A DNA stretch of 64,000 nucleotides from Pseudomonas viridiflava (GTDB lineage Bacteria; Pseudomonadota; Gammaproteobacteria; Pseudomonadales; Pseudomonadaceae): NCBI RefSeq assembly GCF_900590885.1, contig NZ_UUON01000004.1, forward strand, positions 248,001 to 312,000, written 5' to 3'. The position numbers and the translations under genes were made by a program. This document shows positions 26,411-35,807 of this stretch, in pieces. Numbering within the stretch: the stretch's first letter is position 1; each line of letters opens with the position of its first letter. The notes below the pieces were generated by a model. The model had not been told where the DNA came from and searched no databases. It worked only from the letters and a program-made list of their open reading frames with translations.

Positions 26411-27340
26411 ATGGGCTCCTACCTGATGTTGCATAACTCCATCCTCGACGCCATCGGCCACACGCCGATCGTGCGCCTGGCGCAATTTTCCGAAGACCTC
26501 GGCATCGAGGTCTACGCCAAGCTCGAATCCCTCAACCCCGGCGGCAGCCACAAGGCGCGCATCGCCTTGGGCATGATCCTCGACGCCGAGCGTCGGGGCG
26601 TGCTGATCCGTGATTCCGGGCAAACCATCATCGAGCCCAGCGGCGGCAATACCGGCATCGGCCTGGTCATGGCCGGCAACGTGCTGGGCTACAAAGTGGT
26701 GCTGGTGATACCGGATAACTACAGCCCGGAAAAACAGAAGTTGCTGCGCCTGTACGGCGCCAAGGTGGTGCTGTCGGACAGCCGACTCGGTAACAATTCC
26801 CACGGCGAAAAGTGCATGGAACTGCAGCTGGAAAACCCCAGCTTCGTGATGCTCAACCAGCAACGCAACGGCGCCAACCCGCAGACCCATCGCGACACCA
26901 CTGCGCGGGAAATCATCCGCGCCTTTGGTGAACGCCGCGTGGACTATTTCGTCAGCGGCATCGGCACCGGCGGCCATATCACTGGCATCGGCGAAACGCT
27001 CAAAGCCACCTGGCCGGCCATCCGCGTGATGGGCGTGGAACCGGAAGAATGCGACCTGCTGAAAAACCAGCATGCGCCGCACCATATCCAGGGCCTGTCG
27101 ATCGGCCTGATCCCGAGCATCCTCAACCTGAACGTGATCGACGGCATGCTCAAGGTCTCGCGCCAGGAATGCATCGACATGATGAAACGCATCATGCGCA
27201 CCGACGCCATCAGCCTGGGCCTGTCCTCCGCCGCCAACATGGTGGCCATCGCCAAGCTCGCTCCCGAACTGCCGCCCGAAGCGGTGGTGTTGACCATGGT
27301 TTACGACAATGCCGACAGCTACCTGCCCAGTTTCGAATAG
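26411..27340 (+). CDS. Cysteine synthase-like PLP enzyme (CysM/CysK family)
   Basis: 309 residues, fold-type II PLP enzyme. The Schiff-base Lys is K48 in LNPGGSHKARIAL, where ordinary CysK/CysM have a SVKDR-type sequence, so the substrate loop is divergent. The phosphate-binding SGGNTGIGLVMA and GIGTGGHITGIG are present. It should replace the beta-substituent of an activated serine by a nucleophile; the neighbouring carrier suggests a thiocarboxylate sulfur donor, as for mycobacterial CysM. A second in-frame ATG at 26426 is possible; neither has a strong ribosome site. It starts nine bases after the fusion gene. Housekeeping cysteine synthesis is an alternative but the divergent loop argues against it. 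Confidence 0.82.
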   Translation: MGSYLMLHNSILDAIGHTPIVRLAQFSEDLGIEVYAKLESLNPGGSHKARIALGMILDAERRGVLIRDSGQTIIEPSGGNTGIGLVMAGNVLGYKVVLVIPDNYSPEKQKLLRLYGAKVVLSDSRLGNNSHGEKCMELQLENPSFVMLNQQRNGANPQTHRDTTAREIIRAFGERRVDYFVSGIGTGGHITGIGETLKATWPAIRVMGVEPEECDLLKNQHAPHHIQGLSIGLIPSILNLNVIDGMLKVSRQECIDMMKRIMRTDAISLGLSSAANMVAIAKLAPELPPEAVVLTMVYDNADSYLPSFE

Positions 27341-27377
27341 GCGGTTTCCCAACCATCCAGAATGCGGGGGTGCCTCC

Positions 27378-28370
27378 ATGGGGGGCTTTATCGACATGCA
27401 ACAGCTGCACGATGAGTTGCTCACCCACCTCATCAAGACTCTCACGCCCGCGCAGATGAAGCAGCTGGAACCGCACCTGGCGCCGCTGATCCAGAACGCC
27501 GCCCAGGCTGTGGCCGAAGACCTGATCGCCTATGCCTATCGCGACCCGGCCTCGCGCGGGCGCGGCGAGCTGATCCTGGAATCCTACGCCTCATTCAAGG
27601 CCGTGCTGTTCTACCGCCTGGCGCACCTGGTGTGGAATTTTCCGGATGGGGTCAACGGCGTGTTTTCGCGTATCGCCCTCAAGCTGAGCAACCAGGGCAA
27701 GGTGCTCTCTGGCGCCGAGATCCACCCGGCGGCGCGCATCGGTCGGCGCTTTGTGCTGGACCACGGCTACGGCACGGTGATCGGCGAAACCTGCGAGATC
27801 GGCAACGACTGCTACATCCTCTGCGGCGTGACCCTGGGCGCGCGTGGCATCGCCAACAACCCCGACGGCAAGCGCCACCCGCGTCTGGGCAACAACGTGG
27901 AAGTGGGGTCCGGCGCCCGCGTGCTGGGCTATGTGCTGATTGGCGACAACGTGTTTATCAGCCCGTCCTGCGTGATCACCCAGGACGTGCCCGCCGGCAC
28001 CAAAGTGAAGGTGGTGAACCAGATCCAGCTGCAAAAAAACCACGAGTCGGACCACAGCAACTACCTCGGCGCCTTCGCCCTGGATGAGCGTTTGCACGTG
28101 GTCGGCGAGGTCAACGCCAGCCATAAGGTCACCGTGCTGGACGCTGACTTCCACCCCCTGCCGGGGCTGATGCTGGAGCCCACGGTGAAGGAGCGTCACC
28201 ACCTGCAATTTCGCCTGCACCGCCTGGAACCTGGCAATTACCTGCCGCGCCTGCCGCTGAACCTCAAGGTTTGCGGCCCGGAATTTGAAATCACCCTGCT
28301 CTCCCCGCCTGGCTTGAGTGCAATGGTGCGCTCCCTTTTGCAAGCCAGCCCAATGAAGGTCGGAGGTTGA
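27378..28370 (+). CDS. Serine acetyltransferase-like enzyme (CysE/EpsC type) with C-terminal extension
   Basis: 330 residues from the ATG at 27378 (GCGGGGG upstream). An N-terminal helical part (about 1-100) is followed by left-handed beta-helix hexapeptide repeats (about 110-215). The catalytic His of the family is seen in LDHGYGTVIGETCEIG, and the second His in GKRHPRLGNN. It should acetylate serine (or a related hydroxy-amino acid) to give the substrate of the CysM-like gene upstream. About 108 residues after the helix (from NHESDHSNYLG) have no match I recognise. Its TGA overlaps the region of the AlaX gene ribosome site GGAGG. Confidence 0.82.
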   Translation: MGGFIDMQQLHDELLTHLIKTLTPAQMKQLEPHLAPLIQNAAQAVAEDLIAYAYRDPASRGRGELILESYASFKAVLFYRLAHLVWNFPDGVNGVFSRIALKLSNQGKVLSGAEIHPAARIGRRFVLDHGYGTVIGETCEIGNDCYILCGVTLGARGIANNPDGKRHPRLGNNVEVGSGARVLGYVLIGDNVFISPSCVITQDVPAGTKVKVVNQIQLQKNHESDHSNYLGAFALDERLHVVGEVNASHKVTVLDADFHPLPGLMLEPTVKERHHLQFRLHRLEPGNYLPRLPLNLKVCGPEFEITLLSPPGLSAMVRSLLQASPMKVGG

Positions 28371-28372
28371 AC

Positions 28373-29101
28373 ATGTCCGTGCATACCATGGAAACCCTGG
28401 CGCTGTTTGACAGCGCGCCCTACCAGAGCGCGTTCAACGCCCGGGTGATTGCCGTCAGCGAACACGGCATCGCTCTGGAGCACACGCTGTTCTATCCCAC
28501 CGGCGGCGGGCAGCCGGGCGACACCGGGCACTTCATCCTGGCCGACGGTACACGGGTGGAAATAACCGGCACGGTGCGCGACCCGGTGTCGCGTTCGATC
28601 ATCTGGCACCAGCTGGAACACTGCCCCGAGCAATTGATCGCCGGGGTACAGGTGGATGCCGGTATCGACTGGGAACGGCGCTACCAGCACATGAAAATGC
28701 ACACTTGCCTGCACCTGCTGTGTTCGCTCATCGACGCACCGGTGACCGGCTGCAGCATCGGCGCCGATAAAGGCCGCCTGGATTTCGACCTGCCGGAAAT
28801 GACCCTCGACAAAGACACCATCACCCGTGATCTCAACGCCCTGATCGAACAAGCCCACGAGGTCAAAACCCTGTCGATGCCCGCGTCGGAGTACGCCACC
28901 CTGCTGCAGATCACCCGCACCCAGGCGGTAGCGCCGCCGGTGATCCAGGGTTCGGTACGCGTGATTGAAATTGGCGCGATCGATATCCAGCCATGCGGCG
29001 GCACCCATGTGCTCAACACCGAGGAAATCGGCCGGGTGTTCTGCGAGAAGATCGAGAAGAAGAGCAAGCACAACCGCCGGGTAATACTGCGCTTCGAATA
29101 G
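28373..29101 (+). CDS. AlaX-type alanyl-tRNA editing protein
   Basis: 242 residues, a free-standing homologue of the AlaRS editing domain that hydrolyses wrongly charged tRNA(Ala). N-terminal part with PTGGGQPGDTG (about 45-55), the zinc/catalytic HMKMHTCLH motif (about 105-113), and CGGTH (about 206-210). An ATG with GGAGG six bases upstream was chosen. Last gene of the cluster. Its presence in an amino-acid biosynthesis operon suggests protection of translation against the product (an alanine/serine/cysteine analogue), which is inference. Confidence 0.85.
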   Translation: MSVHTMETLALFDSAPYQSAFNARVIAVSEHGIALEHTLFYPTGGGQPGDTGHFILADGTRVEITGTVRDPVSRSIIWHQLEHCPEQLIAGVQVDAGIDWERRYQHMKMHTCLHLLCSLIDAPVTGCSIGADKGRLDFDLPEMTLDKDTITRDLNALIEQAHEVKTLSMPASEYATLLQITRTQAVAPPVIQGSVRVIEIGAIDIQPCGGTHVLNTEEIGRVFCEKIEKKSKHNRRVILRFE

Positions 29102-29123
29102 ACATCCGAGGCTGACGCGCTCA

Positions 29124-29149
29124 AGCGTGGAAGGGGGCGCCCCCACGCT
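29124..29149. terminator. Imperfect hairpin between convergent genes
   Basis: AGCGTGG pairs with CCACGCT across a GGGGGCGCCCC core, between the stop of the AlaX gene and the convergent hypothetical gene. No T-run. It could be a bidirectional transcription end or a degenerate REP. Confidence 0.4.
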
Positions 29150-29169
29150 GGCGGAAAGGATATCGGACC

Positions 29170-30087
29170 TTAATTCTTTTGCTTCTCGAGTTGCTGGGCC
29201 AAGCTTTCAACCTGCTGCTCAAGTGTCGAAATGACCTTCTGAAAATGTGTCGACGCTTGAGTCAACCCGGTCTGAAGATGTTCGTTTTCGAGCTGGAGTT
29301 GCTCAAGGGTGCGCGTTTGCGTCGTTGTGGGCTCAGTGGTCTGGCTTGTTGCTTCGCTTGGCTTGTCGCCAAGTGTTGACGGCTGCACGGAGTCTGACTC
29401 TGCCGTTTCAGGGGTGCCCGCCGACTCGACAGACGTCGGGGTCTGAGGGGTATTCGGGTTGTTGATGCGTTGAGCCAACTGCTCAATTTTCTGTGCCAAC
29501 TCTGCGATCAACGTCTGGAGCTGACCAAACAGTACTTTGATCTTTTCGAAAAAATCATTGGTAGAACCGACCTGAGCGTCAGGACTCGAAGGCTGCGGTG
29601 GCTCAGCTGCTGGCGGCTCCTGAACGGGGGGCGTCTGAGGTTGCTCCGACACAGCGCTCTTGGCCTCGGCAGTGGGCTGCTCTGGCTGGGGCGAAGTGGT
29701 AACAGCAGGGGTTTGGGTGGTTTTAGCCGACTCATTGAGTTGTTGGGTCAGTTCGCCGACTCGATGATTGAGCCGTTCAATCAGCGGCAAGAACTGGGCG
29801 GCTAGCGCTTCGATTTTGGCGCGAAGTTCCTGGTTCTTTTTAGTCGCCTCTGCCAACTGGCCGGGTTCAGAAGCTTGCGTTGAGTTCGGGTTGACGAGCC
29901 CATTGTGACTCGAAAAAGGCCCACGCTGTTCAGGCGTCATCGGACTACGAGGCGACGCCAAATCAGCCTGTGGGCCTGATTTCCCGGCGGCTTCAGCACT
30001 CTCCTCGTAGCGGATGGGTGCCGGCTTCGGGGGCATTTCGTAGCCGACGGTATAGGGCGTTGGTTGCCGAGTGTTTACGTTGGTCAT
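29170..30087 (-). CDS. Hypothetical Pro/Gln/Thr-rich coiled-coil protein
   Basis: 305 residues from MTNVNTRQPTPYTVGYEMPP; a GTG three codons upstream is the alternative start. Not recognised. No signal peptide or membrane segment. A Pro-rich N-terminal region is followed by three helical stretches predicted from heptads (about 75-115, 175-205, 265-305) separated by low-complexity Pro/Thr/Gln/Ser linkers. The repeated QL/ELxQ pattern suggests coiled coils. Acidic Glu/Gln-rich composition differs from its neighbours. It is convergent with the AlaX gene and has a promoter side toward prpD. A surface, secreted or scaffold function is conceivable, but nothing shows it. Confidence 0.6.
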   Translation of the reverse strand: MTNVNTRQPTPYTVGYEMPPKPAPIRYEESAEAAGKSGPQADLASPRSPMTPEQRGPFSSHNGLVNPNSTQASEPGQLAEATKKNQELRAKIEALAAQFLPLIERLNHRVGELTQQLNESAKTTQTPAVTTSPQPEQPTAEAKSAVSEQPQTPPVQEPPAAEPPQPSSPDAQVGSTNDFFEKIKVLFGQLQTLIAELAQKIEQLAQRINNPNTPQTPTSVESAGTPETAESDSVQPSTLGDKPSEATSQTTEPTTTQTRTLEQLQLENEHLQTGLTQASTHFQKVISTLEQQVESLAQQLEKQKN

Positions 30088-30262
30088 GGGGGCCACTCTC
30101 CGATTCAGATAATAAATACGCAGTTACCGATTGCCATAAGACTTGCGACAGCACGTCCTATGGCAACTTGATTGGCGTTTATCCGAAAGAAGTTCCGCGA
30201 GCGTAGGAAGAGTGAGTAGCAGACTGTTTCAGGCCAGGAAACCCAGGCTGCACAGGCTCGGA

Positions 30263-31747
30263 TCAGATCACGAACAGATCGACAAAGCGATTCACCGGCG
30301 TGGCCTCAAGCCTTGCCTGATCCTTGCACAACGCAAAAATTTCGGCGCTACGCTGGGCGGTAAAACGGGTGGCCAGGTTGGCTTTGAACTTGTCTTCCAG
30401 TAACGGAATGCCATCGACGCGACGACGGCGATGGCCAATCGGGTATTCCACCGCCACCTGCTCGGTGCTGCTGCCGTCCTTGAAGAACACCTGCAGCGCA
30501 TTGGCGATAGAACGCTTATCGGCCTCCAGGTATTCGCGGCTGTAGCGCGGGTCTTCGACGATGACCATCTTGTCGCGCAACTGATCGATGATCGGATGCG
30601 CAGCGTGGAACTCATCCTCGTACTGCTCGGCCACCAGATTGCCAAAGGCCAGCGGCACGGCGGTCATGTATTGCAGGCAGTGGTCGCGGTCGGCGGCATT
30701 GGCCAGTTGGCCGACCTTGGAAATAATACGAATCGCCGACTCATGGGTGGTGATCACGATGCGCTCGACCTCACGTAAACGATCTTTCACCAACGGGTGC
30801 AAGGTTACCGCCGCCTCGCAGGCGGTTTGCGCGTGGAACTCGGCGGGGAAGCTGATCTTGAACAGCACGTTTTCCATCACGTAGGTGCCGTACGGTTGGG
30901 ACAGGCTGAACGCGCGCTTGTCTGCGGGCTTGAGGGCCAGGTCGTTGTTGGTGTGGCTGAACAGCACGTCATAGAAACCCCATTGCGGCGCACTCAGCAC
31001 ACCGGGGATGCCCATCTCGCCACGCAGGGCGATATCCGCCAGGCGCACGCCACGGCTCGACGCATCCCCCGCCGCCCAGGATTTGCGCGAGCCGGCGTTC
31101 GGCGCATGCCGATAGGTGCGCAAGGCCTGGCCATCGACAAAGGCGTGGGACAGCGCCGCCAGCAATTGCTCGCGATTGGCGCCCATCAGCTTGGCGGTCA
31201 CCGCCGTGGAGGCGACTTTCACCAGCAGCACGTGGTCGAGGCCGACGCGGTTGAAGGAGTTTTCCAGGGCAATCACGCCCTGGATTTCGTGGGCCATGAT
31301 CATCGCTTCCAGCACGGCCCGCACGGTCAACGGTGCGTCGCCGTTGGCCACGCGTTTTTGCGCGAGGTGATCGGCCACCGCGAGGATGCCGCCGAGGTTG
31401 TCCGAGGGGTGGCCCCATTCGGCGGCGAGCCAGGTGTCGTTGTAGTCGAGCCAGCGCACGATGCAACCGATGTCCCAGGCGGCCTTGACCGGGTCCAGGC
31501 GGAACGAGGTGCCCGGTACGCGCGCGCCGAATGGCACCACGGTTCCCTCCACGATCGGCCCCAGGTGCTTGGTGCACTCGGGGAAACGCAGGGCCAGCAG
31601 GCCGCAACCGAGGGTGTCCATCAGGCAGTTGCGGGCGGTGTCCAGGGCAGCCTGGGAATCGATACGGTAATTGAGGACGTAGTCGGCGATGTCCTGCAAA
31701 ACCTGGTCGTAGTCGGGGCGGTTGTTCTGGTCGACGTTGGCGCTCAT
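30263..31747 (-). CDS. prpD: 2-methylcitrate dehydratase PrpD
   Basis: Dehydrates 2-methylcitrate to 2-methyl-cis-aconitate in propionate catabolism. 494 residues of the MmgE/PrpD family ([60 protein letters not shown]). It is the last gene of the methylcitrate operon, 136 bases after prpF, with a REP in the gap. Having both acnD and prpD is common in Pseudomonas: AcnD-PrpF can replace PrpD. Confidence 0.95.
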   Translation of the reverse strand: MSANVDQNNRPDYDQVLQDIADYVLNYRIDSQAALDTARNCLMDTLGCGLLALRFPECTKHLGPIVEGTVVPFGARVPGTSFRLDPVKAAWDIGCIVRWLDYNDTWLAAEWGHPSDNLGGILAVADHLAQKRVANGDAPLTVRAVLEAMIMAHEIQGVIALENSFNRVGLDHVLLVKVASTAVTAKLMGANREQLLAALSHAFVDGQALRTYRHAPNAGSRKSWAAGDASSRGVRLADIALRGEMGIPGVLSAPQWGFYDVLFSHTNNDLALKPADKRAFSLSQPYGTYVMENVLFKISFPAEFHAQTACEAAVTLHPLVKDRLREVERIVITTHESAIRIISKVGQLANAADRDHCLQYMTAVPLAFGNLVAEQYEDEFHAAHPIIDQLRDKMVIVEDPRYSREYLEADKRSIANALQVFFKDGSSTEQVAVEYPIGHRRRRVDGIPLLEDKFKANLATRFTAQRSAEIFALCKDQARLEATPVNRFVDLFVI

Positions 31748-31832
31748 GGCAGTACTCCAAAAAGTTTGGGTTATTCCTCAGGCTCACGGTTGATCGCAGG
31801 TCTGGTCGCCTGCTTGGGGATAAGGAGATCCA

Positions 31833-31861
31833 ATGTGGGAGGGGGCAAGCCCCCTCCCACA
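31833..31861. repeat. REP palindrome (single) in the prpF-prpD gap
   Basis: Same 11-base arms and CAAG centre as the copy at 21982. Inside the methylcitrate operon, so a hairpin will form in its mRNA between two genes. Confidence 0.85.
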
Positions 31862-31883
31862 GGGGATTTGTGTTGGGCTTTAG

Positions 31884-33074
31884 TTAGAAGGCGTCGCCGG
31901 GGATGCGCACGAAACCTTCCATCAACACCCGCGCACTGCGGCTCATGATGGCTTTCTTCACGACCCACTCACCGTTCACCTGGCTGGCTTCTGCGCCAAC
32001 CCGCAACGTCCCGGACGGATGCCCGAAGCGCACGGCATTGCGCTCCACACCACCGGCCGCCAGGTTGACCAAGGTCCCGGAAATCGCCGCCGCCGTACCA
32101 ATCGCCACCGCCGCCGTACCCATCATCGCGTGATGCAACTTGCCCATGGACAATGCGCGCACCAGCAAATCCACATCCGCAGCCTTGATCGACTTACCGC
32201 TGGACGCCACGTAATCGGCCGGCTTGGCCACAAACGCGACCTTCGGTGTGTGCTGACGCTGGGCGGCTTCGTCAAGGTGCTGGATCAACCCCATGCGCAA
32301 CGCGCCGTAGGCCCGCACGGTTTCGAACATGGCCAGGGCTTTCGGGTCGCTGTTGATCGCGCCTTGCAGCTCGGTGCCGGTATAGCCGAGGTCTTCGGCG
32401 TTGATGAAGATGGTCGGGATGCCGGCGTTGATCAGCGTGGCCTTGAAGGTGCCGACGCCGGGCACTTCCAGGTCGTCGACCAGGTTGCCGGTGGGGAACA
32501 TCGAACCGCCGCCGCCCTCTTCTTCGGCCGCCGGGTCCATGAACTCCAGCTGCACTTCAGCAGCCGGGAAGGTCACGCCGTCGAGTTCGAAGTCGCCGGT
32601 TTCCTGCACCGCACCGTCGGTGATCGGCACGTGGGCGATGATGGTCTTGCCGATATTGGCCTGCCAGACACGCACCACGGCCACGCCGTTGTGGGGTACG
32701 CGGGCCGGGTCGAGCAACCCGGCGCTGACGGCGAATGAACCGACCGCCGCCGACAGGTTGCCGCAGTTGCCGCTCCAGTCGACGAAAGGCTTATCGATGG
32801 AAACCTGGCCAAACAGGTAGTCCACGTCGTGATCAGCACGCGTGCTTTTGGCCAGGATCACGGTTTTGCTGGTACTCGAGGTGGCGCCGCCCATGCCGTC
32901 GATCTGTTTGTCGTAGGGGTCGGGGCTGCCGATCACCCGCAACAGCAGGGCATCGCGTGCGGCGCCCGGTACCTGCGCCGCAGCGGGCAGGTCCTGGAGG
33001 CTGAAAAACACGCCCTTGCTGGTGCCGCCACGCATGTAGGTGGCTGGGATCTTGATTTGCGCTGCGTGTGCCAT
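31884..33074 (-). CDS. prpF: PrpF, AcnD-accessory aconitate isomerase
   Basis: Diaminopimelate-epimerase-fold protein needed with AcnD; it isomerises trans-aconitate-type products to the form the next enzyme uses. 396 residues from MAHAAQIKIPATYMRGGTSKG, which is the usual N-terminus; an upstream extension of 25 codons is untypical. Family segments: DGMGGATSSTSKT, DYLFGQVSIDKPFVDWSGNCGN, GGSMFPTGNLVDDL. It lies ten bases after acnD on the same strand. Confidence 0.95.
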   Translation of the reverse strand: MAHAAQIKIPATYMRGGTSKGVFFSLQDLPAAAQVPGAARDALLLRVIGSPDPYDKQIDGMGGATSSTSKTVILAKSTRADHDVDYLFGQVSIDKPFVDWSGNCGNLSAAVGSFAVSAGLLDPARVPHNGVAVVRVWQANIGKTIIAHVPITDGAVQETGDFELDGVTFPAAEVQLEFMDPAAEEEGGGGSMFPTGNLVDDLEVPGVGTFKATLINAGIPTIFINAEDLGYTGTELQGAINSDPKALAMFETVRAYGALRMGLIQHLDEAAQRQHTPKVAFVAKPADYVASSGKSIKAADVDLLVRALSMGKLHHAMMGTAAVAIGTAAAISGTLVNLAAGGVERNAVRFGHPSGTLRVGAEASQVNGEWVVKKAIMSRSARVLMEGFVRIPGDAF

Positions 33075-33084
33075 GGTTAACCTC

Positions 33085-35679
33085 TTAAGCGGTAGCGGCC
33101 GATTCCAGGAAGTCCTGGGCAAAACGTTGCAACACGCCGCCCGCCTCATAGATCGACACTTCTTCGGCGGTATCGAGGCGGCAGGTCACCGGCACTTCGA
33201 CACGTTCGCCATTCTTGCGGTTGATCACCAGGGTCAGCTGCGCACGCGGGGTACGTTCGCCGACCACGTCATAGGTTTCGCTGCCGTCGATCTTCAAGGT
33301 GTGGCGGTCGGTGCCCGGCAAAAACTCCAGGGGCAGCACGCCCATGCCCACCAGGTTGGTGCGGTGGATGCGCTCGAAACCTTCGGCGGCAATCGCTTCC
33401 ACACCGGCCAGGCGCACGCCCTTGGCCGCCCAGTCGCGGGACGAACCCTGGCCGTAATCGGCGCCGGCGATGATGATCAACGGCTGCTTGCGCTCCATGT
33501 AGGTTTCGATGGCTTCCCACATGCGCGTGACCTGGCCTTCCGGCTCGATGCGCGCCAGCGAACCCTGCTTGACCTTGCCGTTTTCCACCACCATTTCGTT
33601 GAACAGTTTCGGGTTGGCGAAGGTGGCGCGCTGCGCGGTCAGGTGGTCACCCCGGTGAGTCGCGTAGGAGTTGAAGTCGACTTCCGGCAGGCCCATTTTC
33701 GCCAGGTATTCGCCGGCGGCGCTGTCGAGCATGATCGCGTTGGACGGCGACAGGTGGTCAGTGGTGATGTTGTCCGGCAGCACCGCCAGCGGGCGCATGC
33801 CCTTGAGCGGCCGCGCGCCGGCCAGCGCACCTTCCCAGTACGGCGGGCGGCGGATGTAAGTGCTTTGCGGACGCCAGTCGTACAGCGGCGTAACCTTGGG
33901 GCCGGTGTCTTCGTGGATCGCGAACATCGGGATATACACCGCGCGGAACTGCTCCGGTTTGACCGAGGCCTTGACCACCGCGTCGATCTCTTCGTCGCTC
34001 GGCCAGATGTCTTGCAGGCGGATTTCCTTGCCGTCGGCGTCGAGGCCCAGCACGTCCTTTTCGATGTCGAAACGAATGGTGCCGGCAATCGCATAAGCCA
34101 CCACCAACGGCGGCGAGGCCAGGAAGGCTTGCTTGGCGTACGGGTGAATGCGCCCGTCGAAATTGCGGTTGCCCGAGAGCACGGCGGTGGCGTACAGGTC
34201 GCGGTCGATAATCTCTTGCTGGATCACCGGGTCCAGCGCGCCAGACATGCCGTTGCAGGTGGTGCAGGCAAACGCCACCACGCCGAAGCCGAGTTTTTCC
34301 AGCTCATGGCCCAGGCCGGCTTCTTCAAGGTACATGGCCACGGTTTTCGAACCCGGTGCCAGGGAGGATTTGACCCACGGCTTGCGCGTCAACCCGAGCT
34401 TGTTGGCATTGCGCGCCAGCAGGCCTGCGGCAATCACGTTGCGCGGGTTGCTGGTGTTGGTGCAACTGGTGATGGCGGCGATGATCACCGCGCCGTCGGG
34501 CATCTGCCCCGGCACGTCGTCCCACTGGCCGCTGATGCCTTTGGACGCCAGGTCACTGGTGGCCACGCGGGCATGCGGGTTGCTCGGGCCGGCCATGTTG
34601 CGCACGACGCTGGACAGGTCGAAGGTGAGGCCGCGCTCATATTGCGCGCCTTTGAGGTCATCGGCCCACAGGCCGGTGTGGCGGGCGTATTGCTCGACCA
34701 GCGCGACCTGCTCGTCTTCACGGCCGGTGAGTTTCAAGTAGGCGATGGTTTGTTGGTCGATGTAGAACATCGCCGCCGTGGCACCGTATTCCGGGGCCAT
34801 GTTGGAGATGGTCGCGCGGTCGCCGAGGGTCAGGTTTGATGCGCCTTCACCGAAGAACTCCAGCCACGCGCCAACCACTTTTTGCTTGCGCAGGAACTCG
34901 GTCAGCGCCAGCACCATGTCGGTGGCGGTAATGCCCGGCAACAGCTTGCCGGTCAACTCAACGCCAACGCTTTCCGGCAGGCGCATCCACGACGCGCGGC
35001 CGAGCATCACGCTTTCGGCTTCGAGGCCACCGACGCCGATGGCGATCACGCCCAAGGCATCCACGTGCGGGGTGTGGCTGTCGGTGCCGACGCAGGTATC
35101 CGGGAAGGCAACACCGTCGCGCACCTGGATCACCGGGGACATTTTCTCCAGGTTGATCTGATGCATGATGCCGTTGCCCGGCGGGATCACGTCGACGTTC
35201 TTGAAGGCCTTTTTGGTCCACTCGATAAAGTGGAAACGGTCTTCGTTGCGACGGTCTTCGATGGCGCGGTTTTTCTCGAACGCCTGTGGGTCGAAACCAC
35301 CGGCTTCGACGGCCAGGGAGTGGTCGACGATCAGTTGGGTCGGCACCACCGGGTTGACCTGCGCCGGGTCGCCGCCTTGCAGGGCGATGGCGTCGCGCAG
35401 GCCGGCGAGGTCGACCAGGGCGGTCTGACCGAGGATGTCGTGGCACACCACACGCGCCGGGAACCAGGGGAAGTCGAGGTCGCGTTTGCGTTCGATCAAC
35501 TGGCTCAGGGACGCGTTAAGGGTCGCCGGGTCGCAACGGCGCACCAGGTTTTCGGCGAGCACGCGGGAGGTGTAAGGCAAGGTGGCGTAGGCACCGGGGG
35601 TGAGGGCTTCGACAGCCGCGCGGGCGTCGAAGAAATCCAGGCGGCTGCCGGGGAGCGGTTTGCGAAATTCTGTGTTCAT
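33085..35679 (-). CDS. acnD: AcnD, Fe/S-dependent 2-methylcitrate dehydratase
   Basis: Aconitase-superfamily dehydratase acting on 2-methylcitrate. 864 residues. The [4Fe-4S] Cys ligands are seen in AITSCTNTSNPR (about 411-422) and FACTTCNGMSG (about 480-490); the swivel domain carries QGSSRDWAAKG with the active-site Ser-Arg. It follows prpC and is followed by prpF, the typical acnD-prpF pair. Length and the prp context separate it from housekeeping AcnA. Confidence 0.96.
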   Translation of the reverse strand: MNTEFRKPLPGSRLDFFDARAAVEALTPGAYATLPYTSRVLAENLVRRCDPATLNASLSQLIERKRDLDFPWFPARVVCHDILGQTALVDLAGLRDAIALQGGDPAQVNPVVPTQLIVDHSLAVEAGGFDPQAFEKNRAIEDRRNEDRFHFIEWTKKAFKNVDVIPPGNGIMHQINLEKMSPVIQVRDGVAFPDTCVGTDSHTPHVDALGVIAIGVGGLEAESVMLGRASWMRLPESVGVELTGKLLPGITATDMVLALTEFLRKQKVVGAWLEFFGEGASNLTLGDRATISNMAPEYGATAAMFYIDQQTIAYLKLTGREDEQVALVEQYARHTGLWADDLKGAQYERGLTFDLSSVVRNMAGPSNPHARVATSDLASKGISGQWDDVPGQMPDGAVIIAAITSCTNTSNPRNVIAAGLLARNANKLGLTRKPWVKSSLAPGSKTVAMYLEEAGLGHELEKLGFGVVAFACTTCNGMSGALDPVIQQEIIDRDLYATAVLSGNRNFDGRIHPYAKQAFLASPPLVVAYAIAGTIRFDIEKDVLGLDADGKEIRLQDIWPSDEEIDAVVKASVKPEQFRAVYIPMFAIHEDTGPKVTPLYDWRPQSTYIRRPPYWEGALAGARPLKGMRPLAVLPDNITTDHLSPSNAIMLDSAAGEYLAKMGLPEVDFNSYATHRGDHLTAQRATFANPKLFNEMVVENGKVKQGSLARIEPEGQVTRMWEAIETYMERKQPLIIIAGADYGQGSSRDWAAKGVRLAGVEAIAAEGFERIHRTNLVGMGVLPLEFLPGTDRHTLKIDGSETYDVVGERTPRAQLTLVINRKNGERVEVPVTCRLDTAEEVSIYEAGGVLQRFAQDFLESAATA

Positions 35680-35744
35680 CGTCAGGACTCGGTCACGGTA
35701 GTTGCAAAAGAAGCCGGCTGGTCCCGGGCTGGAATACGGTCAAA

Positions 35745-35774
35745 ATGTGGGAGGGGGCAAGCCCCCTCCCACAT
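35745..35774. repeat. REP palindrome (single) in the prpC-acnD gap
   Basis: Arms ATGTGGGAGGGGG and CCCCCTCCCACAT around CAAG. The second REP inside the methylcitrate operon. Confidence 0.85.
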
Positions 35775-35807
35775 TTGATTCGATTACCACTTCGGGATCG
35801 CCGATCT

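Noticed and set aside
26411..27340. CysM-like gene as the housekeeping cysteine synthase
   Set aside because: Left open; the divergent Lys loop and cluster context argue for a special role, so it is not named cysK or cysM.
25388..27445. 685-codon minus-strand frame opposite the fusion and CysM-like genes
   Set aside because: Same shadow effect; it spans two well-supported genes and has no recognisable domain.
33040..34839. 599-codon plus-strand frame opposite acnD
   Set aside because: acnD has all Fe-S motifs; the other strand shows only repetitive Arg/His/Gln composition.
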